A DNA stretch of 64,000 nucleotides from Nocardia bovistercoris (GTDB lineage: Bacteria; Actinomycetota; Actinomycetes; Mycobacteriales; Mycobacteriaceae), in assembly GCF_015674855.1 (NCBI RefSeq), contig NZ_JADMLG010000023.1, positions 1 to 64,000 on the forward strand, in the 5' to 3' direction. The notes under the pieces are model-generated. The model had not been told where the DNA came from, did no database searches, and saw only the letters and a list, made by a program, of their open reading frames with translations. The translations under genes were made by a program, and so were the position numbers. Position 1 is the first letter of the stretch. Each line of letters opens with the position of its first letter. Positions 47,367 to 55,600 of the stretch are shown here, piece after piece.

Positions 47367-47687
47367 ATGCTGATCCACCGCGGAATCGGTCTCGACCGGT
47401 TCAACACACTGCCGCGCGCGCGTGCCGTGCACGCGCTCTTCGCCTGCTGCGGCAACGTCACCTGGGCGGTCACCCTCGTCGACGCGCGCCCCTACGCCGA
47501 CCGGGACAAGCTCCTGGCCGAAGCCGACCTCGAACTGCTCGCGCTGTCGCAGACCGACCTCGACCGCGCCCTCGACGCCGTACCCGCCGAACAGCTATCC
47601 GGACGCACCATCACCGAACTGGCGCGGGTCACCCGCGAACGCATCGACCGGATGCTCGGCCCGGCCGAGGGATATCCGGAGTACTGA
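47367..47687 (+). CDS. Short OHCU-decarboxylase-like protein
   Basis: 106 residues. FNTLPRARAVHALFACCGNVTWA and ARPYADRDKLLAEADLEL resemble the N-terminal half of OHCU decarboxylase, the last step of urate breakdown. The catalytic HPRIG motif is replaced by VPAEQLSG and the middle of the enzyme is missing; a possible C-terminal helix (ARVTRERIDRML) remains. Enzymatic activity is unlikely. Good ribosome binding site GGAGA. No other uricolysis gene is nearby. Confidence 0.7.
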   Translation: MLIHRGIGLDRFNTLPRARAVHALFACCGNVTWAVTLVDARPYADRDKLLAEADLELLALSQTDLDRALDAVPAEQLSGRTITELARVTRERIDRMLGPAEGYPEY

Positions 47688-47727
47688 ACACCCGGCGCGG
47701 CGCCGGTGCGGGCTCTACCCTGGTGCC

Positions 47728-48204
47728 ATGCGCAGGGCTTCGCTACCCCCGGTCGCCTGCCGGGTATCGGACACGTTGATCGCGCGTGGACATCACGGCG
47801 TCATCGTCAGCCAGCCCGCGCCGACCCCCACCGCCGAGGACGCGGCGCGCGCACTGCGCGTCGACGTCGGCGCGATCACCGAATCACTGGTGTTCCTGCT
47901 CGACGACGATCCGGTGCTGCTGCTGGTGTCGGGCGCGCATCAGGTCGACCTGGATCGCACCGGCGACCGGATGGAAGGCGTGCTGACCCCCGCGCCCGCG
48001 CGCATGGTGCGCGAGGTCACCGGGCAGCCGATCGGCGGCGTCGCCCCGGTCGGCCATCCCACCAACCTGCCCACCTGGGTCGACAACGCGCTGTCCGGGC
48101 ACCGGGAGGTGTGGGCGGCGGGCGGTCACCCGAACACCGTGTTCCGCACATCTTTTCGCGAGCTGGTGCGGATCACCGCCGGACTCCCGATCGACGTCGA
48201 CTGA
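47728..48204 (+). CDS. YbaK/EbsC-family aminoacyl-tRNA deacylase-like
   Basis: 158 residues. YbaK fold with AEDAARALRVDVGAITESLVF, the conserved Lys region absent or shifted, and GVAPVGHP as the glycine-rich substrate loop; AAGGHPNTVFRTSF near the end. Family members remove mischarged amino acids from tRNA. 40 bp after the OHCU-like gene, in the same direction. Confidence 0.85.
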   Translation: MRRASLPPVACRVSDTLIARGHHGVIVSQPAPTPTAEDAARALRVDVGAITESLVFLLDDDPVLLLVSGAHQVDLDRTGDRMEGVLTPAPARMVREVTGQPIGGVAPVGHPTNLPTWVDNALSGHREVWAAGGHPNTVFRTSFRELVRITAGLPIDVD

Positions 48205-48221
48205 GACGCGATGGCGACCCG

Positions 48222-48821
48222 TCAGCCCAGGTCGAGCGCCGAGAACTTGATCTCGACCGGAAATGGCCCGGTCAGCCGCAGCACACCCTGATGCGTCTCG
48301 GCGAGCCGATAGCTGCGGCTGGCCCACTCGAGCCGGTACTCCTGCACGATCTTCACCCGGCGCTCGGCATCGAGATGGACCACGAGGTAGATCGGGATCC
48401 CTTCGTGGGCGTATTCGGCCCGCTTGTCGACAGTGTCGGTGTACTCCGAACCCGGCGACACCACCTCCGCGACGAGCAGGACATCCTCGGTCGTGAGTTT
48501 CCGATCATCATCGATGCAGTGGTGCAGCGCCACGTCGGGTCGCCGGAACGAGAAGCCAGGACTTCCGGGGCGGCTGTTCACATAGTGCATCTCGAAGTGG
48601 GTGACGACCCCCATGCACGGGTGCTCGGGGCGCGCGGCTTCGAGAGAGTTGGCCAGGCGCCGCGCGACATTGTTGTGCTGCAAGCTGCCGCTGCGGCAGA
48701 ACTGCACGTGACCGTCGAGCACTTCTATCTGCCTGCGCACCTCGTCCGGGAGCGCGTCGTAGGCCGCCTCGGTGATCACGAGCGCACCGGGATCTGCGGC
48801 CCACGCGGGCAATATGGTCAT
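48222..48821 (-). CDS. Uma2-family (DUF820) endonuclease-like protein
   Basis: 199 residues. PD-(D/E)xK-like core: RPDVALHH, then LLVAEVVSPGSEYTDTVDKR and YLVVHLDAERRVKIVQ. Uma2 proteins are widespread and highly copied in actinobacteria; role unproven. Convergent with the YbaK gene. A perfect 22-bp palindrome lies 55 bp upstream. A fragment of a second copy is present near 38000. Confidence 0.88.
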   Translation of the reverse strand: MTILPAWAADPGALVITEAAYDALPDEVRRQIEVLDGHVQFCRSGSLQHNNVARRLANSLEAARPEHPCMGVVTHFEMHYVNSRPGSPGFSFRRPDVALHHCIDDDRKLTTEDVLLVAEVVSPGSEYTDTVDKRAEYAHEGIPIYLVVHLDAERRVKIVQEYRLEWASRSYRLAETHQGVLRLTGPFPVEIKFSALDLG

Positions 48822-48876
48822 CCGGCCCCACCTCGGATCTAGTCGGCGATTCGCCGCATTTTACCTGGCGAGGTAG

Positions 48877-48898
48877 CGGTTACCGTGCACGGTAACCG
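48877..48898. promoter_or_regulatory. Perfect 22-bp palindrome
   Basis: Half-site CGGTTACCGTG, no spacer, between the aminotransferase stop and the Uma2 start. Either an operator of the Uma2 gene or part of a terminator; the lack of a loop favours a protein-binding site. Confidence 0.6.
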
Positions 48899-48904
48899 TG
48901 GGGC

Positions 48905-50221
48905 TCAGGCGAGGGTGCAGGGGGAGGCGCCGGTGGGGTCGGTGGCGAAGGGGCGGGTTTCGGGGGTGGGGTTCCAGTGGCCGTCGGTGGGGGCGTAGGA
49001 CCAGGACGGGCCCTTGTTCACCAGGGTGGCGATGGCCTCTACCAGGCGGTCCACGTCGGTGGATGTGGTGCCGAGGCCGATGCTGGCGCGCAGGGCGCCG
49101 TCGAGGCCGAGGCGGGCGAGCAGCGGGTGCGCGCAGAAGCGGCCGTCGCGTACGCCGATACCGCATTCGGCGGAGAGGTAGGCGGCGACGTGGCCGGGGG
49201 CGAAGCCCGCGAGGGTGAAAGCGACGATGCCGACCGAGTCGGGGCTGTCGGACCAGATGCGCAGCAGTTCGACGCCCGGAATCGCGCACAGGCCGGTGCG
49301 CAGGCGTTCCGCGAGGGTCTGTTCGTGGGCGATCCTGGTGTCGGCGTCGATGGCGGAGAGCGCGTCGCAGGCCGCGGCGAGCGCGGCGACACCGAGTACG
49401 TTCGGCGAACCCGCCTCGTGCCGCTGCGGGGCAGGCGCCCACCGCGTCGAGTCGATGCCGACCTCGACGACGGCGCCGCCGCCCGCGAGGTAGGCGTCCG
49501 CCGAGTCGAGCCAGTCGCGGCGCCCGACCAGCACGCCTGCGCCGAACGGCGCGTACAGCTTGTGCCCGGAGAAGGCCAGGTAGTCGATACCGCATTCGCG
49601 CAGGCTGATGCGGCGGTGCGGGGCCAGCTGCGCGGCGTCGACCAGAATGCGCGCGCCGCACTGGTGGGCGATGTAGGCGAGCCGTTCCAGCGGCAGCACC
49701 TCGCCGGTGACATTTGAGGCGCCGGTGACCGCGAGCAGCGCGGCGGGTTTGGCGCACAGTTCGGCGACCAGCCTGCCGATGGTCTCCTCGATGGTGTCGG
49801 CGGCCCGCACCACTCGACGCCCCCGCGCGGCCCACGGCAGGAAGTTCGCGTGATGTTCGGTGTCGAGCACGACGGTGTCACCCGGCACGCAGTTCGCGAG
49901 CAGATTCAGCGAATCGGTGGTGTTGCGGGTGAAGACGACGACCTGGTCGTCCTCGGCGTCGACGAAGCGCGACACCGAGGTGCGCGCGGCCTCGTAGCAT
50001 TCGGTCGAGATGCGGGACGCGTAGCCCGCGCCGCGGTGCACGCTGGCGTAGTACGGCAGCAGTTGCGAAACCCGTTCGGTGACCGCGGCGAGCGCGGGCG
50101 CGCTCGCGGCGTAGTCGAAGTTCGCGTAGGCGGCGGTTCCGCCCTGCACGAGCGGCACGAGCAGATCGTCGCCCGAGACGCGGGCGAGGGCGGCACAGGT
50201 GGTGTCGGCGACAGCGGTCAT
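48905..50221 (-). CDS. Class V aminotransferase / cysteine desulfurase-like
   Basis: 438 residues, PLP fold type I. ANFDYAASAPAL start motif, DTEHHANFLPW, LVDAAQLAPHR (Asp for the pyridine N) and FSGHKLYAPFGAGVLVG with the Schiff-base Lys. GIGVRDGRFCAHPLLARLG carries a Cys near the position of desulfurase loops. The ATG (or GTG at 50224) is chosen because a longer frame would run into the SAM-IV riboswitch upstream. SAM control suggests a role in methionine/cysteine sulfur metabolism. Confidence 0.88.
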   Translation of the reverse strand: MTAVADTTCAALARVSGDDLLVPLVQGGTAAYANFDYAASAPALAAVTERVSQLLPYYASVHRGAGYASRISTECYEAARTSVSRFVDAEDDQVVVFTRNTTDSLNLLANCVPGDTVVLDTEHHANFLPWAARGRRVVRAADTIEETIGRLVAELCAKPAALLAVTGASNVTGEVLPLERLAYIAHQCGARILVDAAQLAPHRRISLRECGIDYLAFSGHKLYAPFGAGVLVGRRDWLDSADAYLAGGGAVVEVGIDSTRWAPAPQRHEAGSPNVLGVAALAAACDALSAIDADTRIAHEQTLAERLRTGLCAIPGVELLRIWSDSPDSVGIVAFTLAGFAPGHVAAYLSAECGIGVRDGRFCAHPLLARLGLDGALRASIGLGTTSTDVDRLVEAIATLVNKGPSWSYAPTDGHWNPTPETRPFATDPTGASPCTLA

Positions 50222-50294
50222 CACGTAATCCCGTCGGTTCAGGGACTCGTCGGATGAATTCGTCGAGTCCGCGCTTGCCGAGCCCGGTCGGGCG

Positions 50295-50385
50295 TCGGCC
50301 CGGTCGTCACCCGGAGCACCCCGCCGCGGAGGAGGGTTGCCGACCAGCAAGCCGGGGCTTAGCGCTGGTACTCATGACCTGATCA
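50295..50385 (-). ncRNA. SAM-IV-type riboswitch
   Basis: On the minus strand the RNA reads GGTCATGAG, GCTAAGCCCCGGCTTGCTGG, CGGCAACCCTCC, GCGGCGGGGTGCTCCGGGTG, GACGACC in order. This is the conserved core of SAM-IV riboswitches of actinobacteria: the AAGCCCCGG/CGGCAACC SAM pocket and the GGTGC-CCGGGTGA pseudoknot region. About 75 nt separate it from the aminotransferase start. No clear terminator stem follows, so translational control is likely. Boundaries are approximate. Confidence 0.85.
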
Positions 50386-50460
50386 GAGATTGGCAGACGC
50401 CACGCGTCCCTGTCAACCGCTTCGATTCCGTGTCGCCGCCGGGCCCGGATGCGCGGTCCG

Positions 50461-50489
50461 CCGGCGCCCTCCGGTACGGAGAGCGCCGG
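50461..50489 (-). terminator. Terminator of second MFS gene
   Basis: 13-bp stem with one mismatch (50461-50473 and 50477-50489), 3-nt loop, 14 bp after the MFS stop. Confidence 0.75.
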
Positions 50490-50502
50490 GGACGACGCAG
50501 AC

Positions 50503-51930
50503 TCACTTCTCCATCGATGAACGAGATTCCCTCCGCCACAAGATGATCGACGTGCCGAGCGACACCACGGCGGCGGCGGTGAGCCACCCGAACGCCCGCT
50601 GGAACCCGACCTCGACCGGCAGTCCCGCCGCCGACGCGCGGTAGACGACCACCGCGAGCAACGCCGCCCCGATCGCGCCGCCCATGCGCTGCACGATGTT
50701 CACGAACGAGGCCGCGTCGGGCAGTTCGTGCGGGCGCACGGCCGCGTAGGCGGAGCTCACGATCGGCATGGCGGCGAATCCGGTCGCCATGCCGCGCAGC
50801 AGCAGGAGCACCTGGATCAGCACCGGATTCAGGTCGGCGTCGCCGAAGACGAACGGAAGCGTGGTGAGGATGAGCACGACGCCGCCGACCGTCGCGACCG
50901 CGCCGCCGCCGAACCGGTCGGTGAGCAGTCCGCCGATGGGCAGCGCGATCACGCCGCCGAGCCCGAACGACAGCAGCAGCAAGCCGGTGGCGATCAGCCC
51001 TTCACCGTGCAGGATCTGAAAGTACAACGGCAGCAGCAACATCGACCCGAACAGTGCGACGCCGACGAAGAAGTTGGCGACATTGGCCGCCGCGAACACC
51101 GGACTGCGGAAGAGTCCGACATCGAGCAGCGTGGCCGTGCGGGAGCGGATCGAACGCACCAGGAACACCCCGAGCGCCAGCACGCCGACGAGCACCGAAA
51201 CCCACACCGTCGGAGCGGTGGCGCTGCCTCGGGTGCCGAACTCACCGAGGCCGTAGACCAGCGCGGACAGCCCGACGGCGATGAGCACGAATCCGACGAT
51301 GTCGAGTCGGGCCGCGGTGTCGCTCGCGGGCACGCGCGGCAGGAACCGCACGGCGAGCACGAAGGCGACCAATCCGAACGGGATGTTGATCAGGAACAAC
51401 CACGACCAGTGCAGATGCTCCAGCATCACCCCGCCGACGGTGGGCCCGATCGCGGGCGCGCCGACCACCGCGATGCCGGTGACGCTCATGACCCGGCCGA
51501 GCCGATGCGGGCCTGCGACCTGTCCGATCAAGGCCTGACCCGCCGGTGTCAGCAAACCTGCGGCAAGCCCCTGGACGATCCTGAGGGCGATGAGCCAGCC
51601 CATGGTCGGGGCGAACGCGCACAGCGCGGAGGCGACGGTGAACCCGATCAACGCGCCGACCCACACCCGATCCAGCCCGATCCGGCGGCCGAGCCATCCG
51701 CACAGCGGCAGCGTCACCGCGAGGGCGAGCAGGTATCCGCTGGCGATCCACTGCGCGCCGTCGAGGCCCGCGCCGAGATCGGCGGCGATGGTGTCGAGGC
51801 CGATATTGACCAGCGACGTATCCAACATGCTCATGATCGCGCCGAATACGACGACACCGGCGACTCGCCACACCGAGGCCGGTATGGGGTCGATCGCGGG
51901 TGGCGCTGACACGGTTCGAGTCTCCGACAT
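50503..51930 (-). CDS. MFS drug:H+ antiporter, DHA2 family
   Basis: 475 residues, about 14 helices. LDTSLVNIGLDTIAADLG in helix 1, motif A GWLGRRIGLDRV, motif C GPTVGGVMLEH. ATG at 51930 with GGGGAGGA upstream. Divergent from a MarR regulator with nested palindromes between them, thus probably repressed by it. Substrate unknown; it adjoins the Pls locus but no direct link is shown. Confidence 0.92.
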   Translation of the reverse strand: MSETRTVSAPPAIDPIPASVWRVAGVVVFGAIMSMLDTSLVNIGLDTIAADLGAGLDGAQWIASGYLLALAVTLPLCGWLGRRIGLDRVWVGALIGFTVASALCAFAPTMGWLIALRIVQGLAAGLLTPAGQALIGQVAGPHRLGRVMSVTGIAVVGAPAIGPTVGGVMLEHLHWSWLFLINIPFGLVAFVLAVRFLPRVPASDTAARLDIVGFVLIAVGLSALVYGLGEFGTRGSATAPTVWVSVLVGVLALGVFLVRSIRSRTATLLDVGLFRSPVFAAANVANFFVGVALFGSMLLLPLYFQILHGEGLIATGLLLLSFGLGGVIALPIGGLLTDRFGGGAVATVGGVVLILTTLPFVFGDADLNPVLIQVLLLLRGMATGFAAMPIVSSAYAAVRPHELPDAASFVNIVQRMGGAIGAALLAVVVYRASAAGLPVEVGFQRAFGWLTAAAVVSLGTSIILWRRESRSSMEK

Positions 51931-51971
51931 GAGTTCCTCCCCATTTGTGGACAACCTAGATTGCGGAGATT

Positions 51972-51996
51972 ATCAACAATCTGTTGAATCAACAAT
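51972..51996. promoter_or_regulatory. Nested MarR operator repeats
   Basis: TCAACA-ATC-TGTTGA (51973-51987) overlaps TGTTGA-A-TCAACA (51982-51994); ATCAACAAT is repeated at 51972 and 51988. Lies between the divergent MFS and MarR genes, 8 bp before the MarR start. Confidence 0.65.
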
Positions 51997-52003
51997 AGGT
52001 ACG

Positions 52004-52447
52004 ATGGGCCACATGCCCACCCATCCCGTCAACCCCTCGGGACTGCTCCGCTTCCCCTCCTACGCTCTCGGCAGACTCCACAAGGCCGCGCACGCCGAGA
52101 TCGGATCGTCCCTGCGTGAGCACTGGGTACTGGTATTCCTGGAAGAGTTCGACAACCTGTCCCAGCAACAGGTCTCGACCGCGCTCGGCATCGACCGCAG
52201 CGAGGTGGTTCGACTGATCGACGGCCTGGAAGAGGCCGGATACGTGGTCCGCACCCGCGACGCGGACGACCGCCGCAAATACTGTCTCTCGATCACGCGC
52301 GCCGGACGGGCCCAGCGCCGCCGGACCGATCAGCTCATCGAAGCCGTCACCGCACGCGTATTCGCCCGCCTCGACGACGCGGAACGCCGCACCCTGCACC
52401 GCCTCGCCCTCAAGGCGCTCGGCGAGGACGAATCACTCGCCGACTGA
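52004..52447 (+). CDS. MarR-family regulator
   Basis: 147 residues (or 144 from ATG 52013). Winged HTH: LSQQQVSTALGIDRSEVVRLID, wing RDADDRRKY. C-terminal dimer helices. Divergent from the MFS exporter and 190 bp before the Pls-like gene; the nested operator suggests control of the exporter. Confidence 0.9.
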   Translation: MGHMPTHPVNPSGLLRFPSYALGRLHKAAHAEIGSSLREHWVLVFLEEFDNLSQQQVSTALGIDRSEVVRLIDGLEEAGYVVRTRDADDRRKYCLSITRAGRAQRRRTDQLIEAVTARVFARLDDAERRTLHRLALKALGEDESLAD

Positions 52448-52638
52448 CGCGAAAATCCGGACATACCACCCCACTGCGGCCCTTCTCACTCCCCACACGG
52501 GAATCACGCGCGGAACTTCGGCGATACCCCGAGTACCGTAGACACTCGGTCACCTCGGTGTTTGCCATCCGGTAACCATCATGTGGAACAACGAATGCGA
52601 AGGCTGGACACGGGTCAATGAGAGGTGGGCAGGACGTC

Positions 52639-55600
52639 ATGCAGCCGCAGGTCGACACTGCGGCGGGCGATGATCCGGACGCGTCAGGGCGATCCGACTC
52701 CACACAGTCACCGCCCGCCCCCGAACCATCCCCCTCCCTATCCCCGCAGGTCAGGAACCCCACCGATGCCGGACAGCGAGCCGCGTCCGCACCGTCCGCC
52801 ACCGCGAGCCGCATCCGCGCGAACGGCTCGTCCCCCGACGCGGACTCCGAACCACCGCGCGAAACCGAGTCGCCCTCGACCGCCCCGCCGTCCACCGACT
52901 CCGGCGCGGCGTCCAAGGGCGAATCGCAGACCGGATCGAAACCCATCGTGGACGCGCCGCCTCCGAGTTCCGGGTCCGCGCACGCCACTGCGGCACACCC
53001 AGGCCCGGAATCATCCGTCGATTCCGACACCGAGCCTCCCGAGCACGACTCCGCGTCCGCGATAGAGACCGAAGCCTCGCTCGCCACCGAATCGGCGGTC
53101 GACCCCGCCCCGGCCTCCGCGACGCCTCTCGACTACACGGCAGGCCCGTCCACGGACATCACGTCGGCGCCTGCCGCCGACTCCGGCGACTCCCCCTTGC
53201 TGAGCGGTGCGCTCGCGGCTCCGCCACGGACCCTGGTCGACATCCTCGCCGAAACGGCGCTGACCCATCCCGACGCACCCGCCATCGATGACGGCGAAGT
53301 CGTGCTCGGATACGCCGAACTGCTGGCCGAGATCGATATCGCGGTCGAGCGGCTCGCGGTGGCGGGAGTCGGGGCAGGCGACCGGGTCGGCGTGCGCATG
53401 CCCTCGGGCAGTCACGAGCTCTACGTGACGATCCTCGCCGTCCTGCACGCGGGCGCGGCCTACGTTCCGGTCGACGCCGACGACCCCGACGAGCGCGCCC
53501 GCTTGGTGTTCGGGGAGGCGAAGGTCAGCGCGGTCGTCACCGGCGACGGCATCGAGATATCGGCCACCGCGCCCGAGACCACGGGCGTGACCGCGACCCC
53601 GGAACCGGGCGACGACGCCTGGATCATCTTCACCTCCGGTTCCACCGGCACCCCGAAGGGCGTAGCGGTCACGCACCGCAATGCCGCCGCCTTCGTGGAC
53701 GCCGAAGCCGAACTCTTCCTCCGCGACGCCCCGATCGGCCCCGGCGACCGGGTGCTCGCGGGCCTTTCGGTGGCCTTCGACGCCTCCTGCGAGGAGATGT
53801 GGCTGGCGTGGCGGCACGGCGCGTGCCTGGTGCCCGCGCCACGCGCCCTCGTTCGCACCGGCGCCGACCTCGGCCCGTGGCTGGTCCGGCGGGAGATCAG
53901 CGTCGTGTCGACGGTGCCGACCCTGGCCGCGACCTGGCCCGCCGAAGCCCTCGACCCGGTCCGCCTGCTCATCTTCGGCGGCGAAGCGGTGCCGCCGGAG
54001 CTGGCCGAACGCCTGGCGGGCGCGGCGGATCGCGAGGTGTGGAACACCTATGGGCCCACCGAGGCCACCGTGGTCGCCTGCGCGGCGCTGCTCGACGGTT
54101 CCGGCCCGGTCCGCATCGGCCTGCCGCTCAACGGCTGGGATCTGACGGTGGTCGACCCGTCGGGCAACCCGGTCGCCGAGGGCGAATCCGGTGAGCTGGT
54201 GATCGGCGGCGTCGGGCTGGCCCGCTACCTCGACCCGGACAAGGATGCCGAGAAGTACGCCCCCCTGCCGACGCTGGGCTGGGAGCGCGCTTACCGCAGC
54301 GGCGACCTGGTGCGCAACGACCGAGCGGGCCTGGTGTTCCTCGGCCGCGCCGACGACCAGATCAAGATCGGCGGCCGCCGGATCGAACTCGGCGAGATCG
54401 ACAACGCGCTGCAACACCTGCCCGGCGTCACCGGCGCGGCCACCGCGATCCGAACCACCAAGGCGGGCAACAAGATCCTTGTCGGCTACTTGACCGGACC
54501 CGACCCCGACTACGACCTCAAAGCCGCCAGAGACACACTCGCCGAACAACTTCCGGCGCCGATGGTGCCGCGCCTCGCGGTGGTCGCCGAACTGCCGACC
54601 CGCACCTCGGGCAAGGTCGACCGCGACGCCCTGCCGTGGCCGCTACCCAAACGCAAGGACGCCGAGGCCGAGGCCGGGCTCACGCCGACCGCGCAGTGGG
54701 TCGCTGTGCTGTGGGATTCGATCCTCGGCGCCGAGGTCACCAGTCCCGACACCGACTTCTTCGATGTGGGCGGCGGTTCGCTCGCCGCCGCGCAACTCGT
54801 CGCGGCCCTGCGGGAACGCTATCCGAGGGTCGCGGTCGCCGACCTGTACGACCATCCTCGACTCGGCGCGCTCGCCGACCACCTCGACGAGAGCGCGCCC
54901 GCCGCGGCCGTCGAGGAACGCACGGTGCGACCGACTCCCCTGCCCGCCCAGCTGTTCCAGGTCCTCGCCACCATCCCGCTGACCACCCTCACCGGCTTGC
55001 AGTGGCTGACCTGGCTCGCCATCGTCGGCAATATCGCCGCGTGGTCCGGCTCGCTGCCGTGGCTGCCGCACCTGTCCTGGTGGTGGGCGCTGATCGCGTT
55101 CGCGCTGTTCATCAGCCCGCCCGGCCGAATGGCGCTGTGCGCGTTCGGCGCGCGACTGCTGCTCGACGACGTGCGGCCGGGCAGTTATCCGCGCGGCGGC
55201 CACGTGCACCTGCGGCTGTGGACGGCGGTGCGGCTGTCGGAGGCCAGCGGCGCCGAGAACCTCTCGGGCGCACCGTGGATGGTGCCGTTCGCGCGGGCGC
55301 TCGGCGCGCGGATCGGGCGCGGGGTCGACCTGCACACGCTGCCGCCGGTCACCGGCATGCTCGAACTCGGCGACCGGTGCAGTGTGGAACCCGAGGTCGA
55401 CCTGTCCGGATATTGGATCGACGGCGACCTCGTGCACATCGGCCCCATCGTGGTCGGGTCCGGCGCCGTGGTCGGGTCGCGTTCGATCCTGCTGCCCGGC
55501 ACCAAGATCGGCAAGAACGCCGAGATCGCGCCCGGTTCGGCCGTTTCGGGCAAGATCAAGGGCGATCAGGAGTGGGCCGGTTCGCCCGCGGTGAAGGTCG

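Noticed and set aside
50222..50350. Longer aminotransferase start
   Set aside because: It would translate through the SAM-IV riboswitch.
51946..51954. Single TTGTCCACA DnaA box before the MFS gene
   Set aside because: An isolated 9-mer is expected by chance in a genome of this size and composition.
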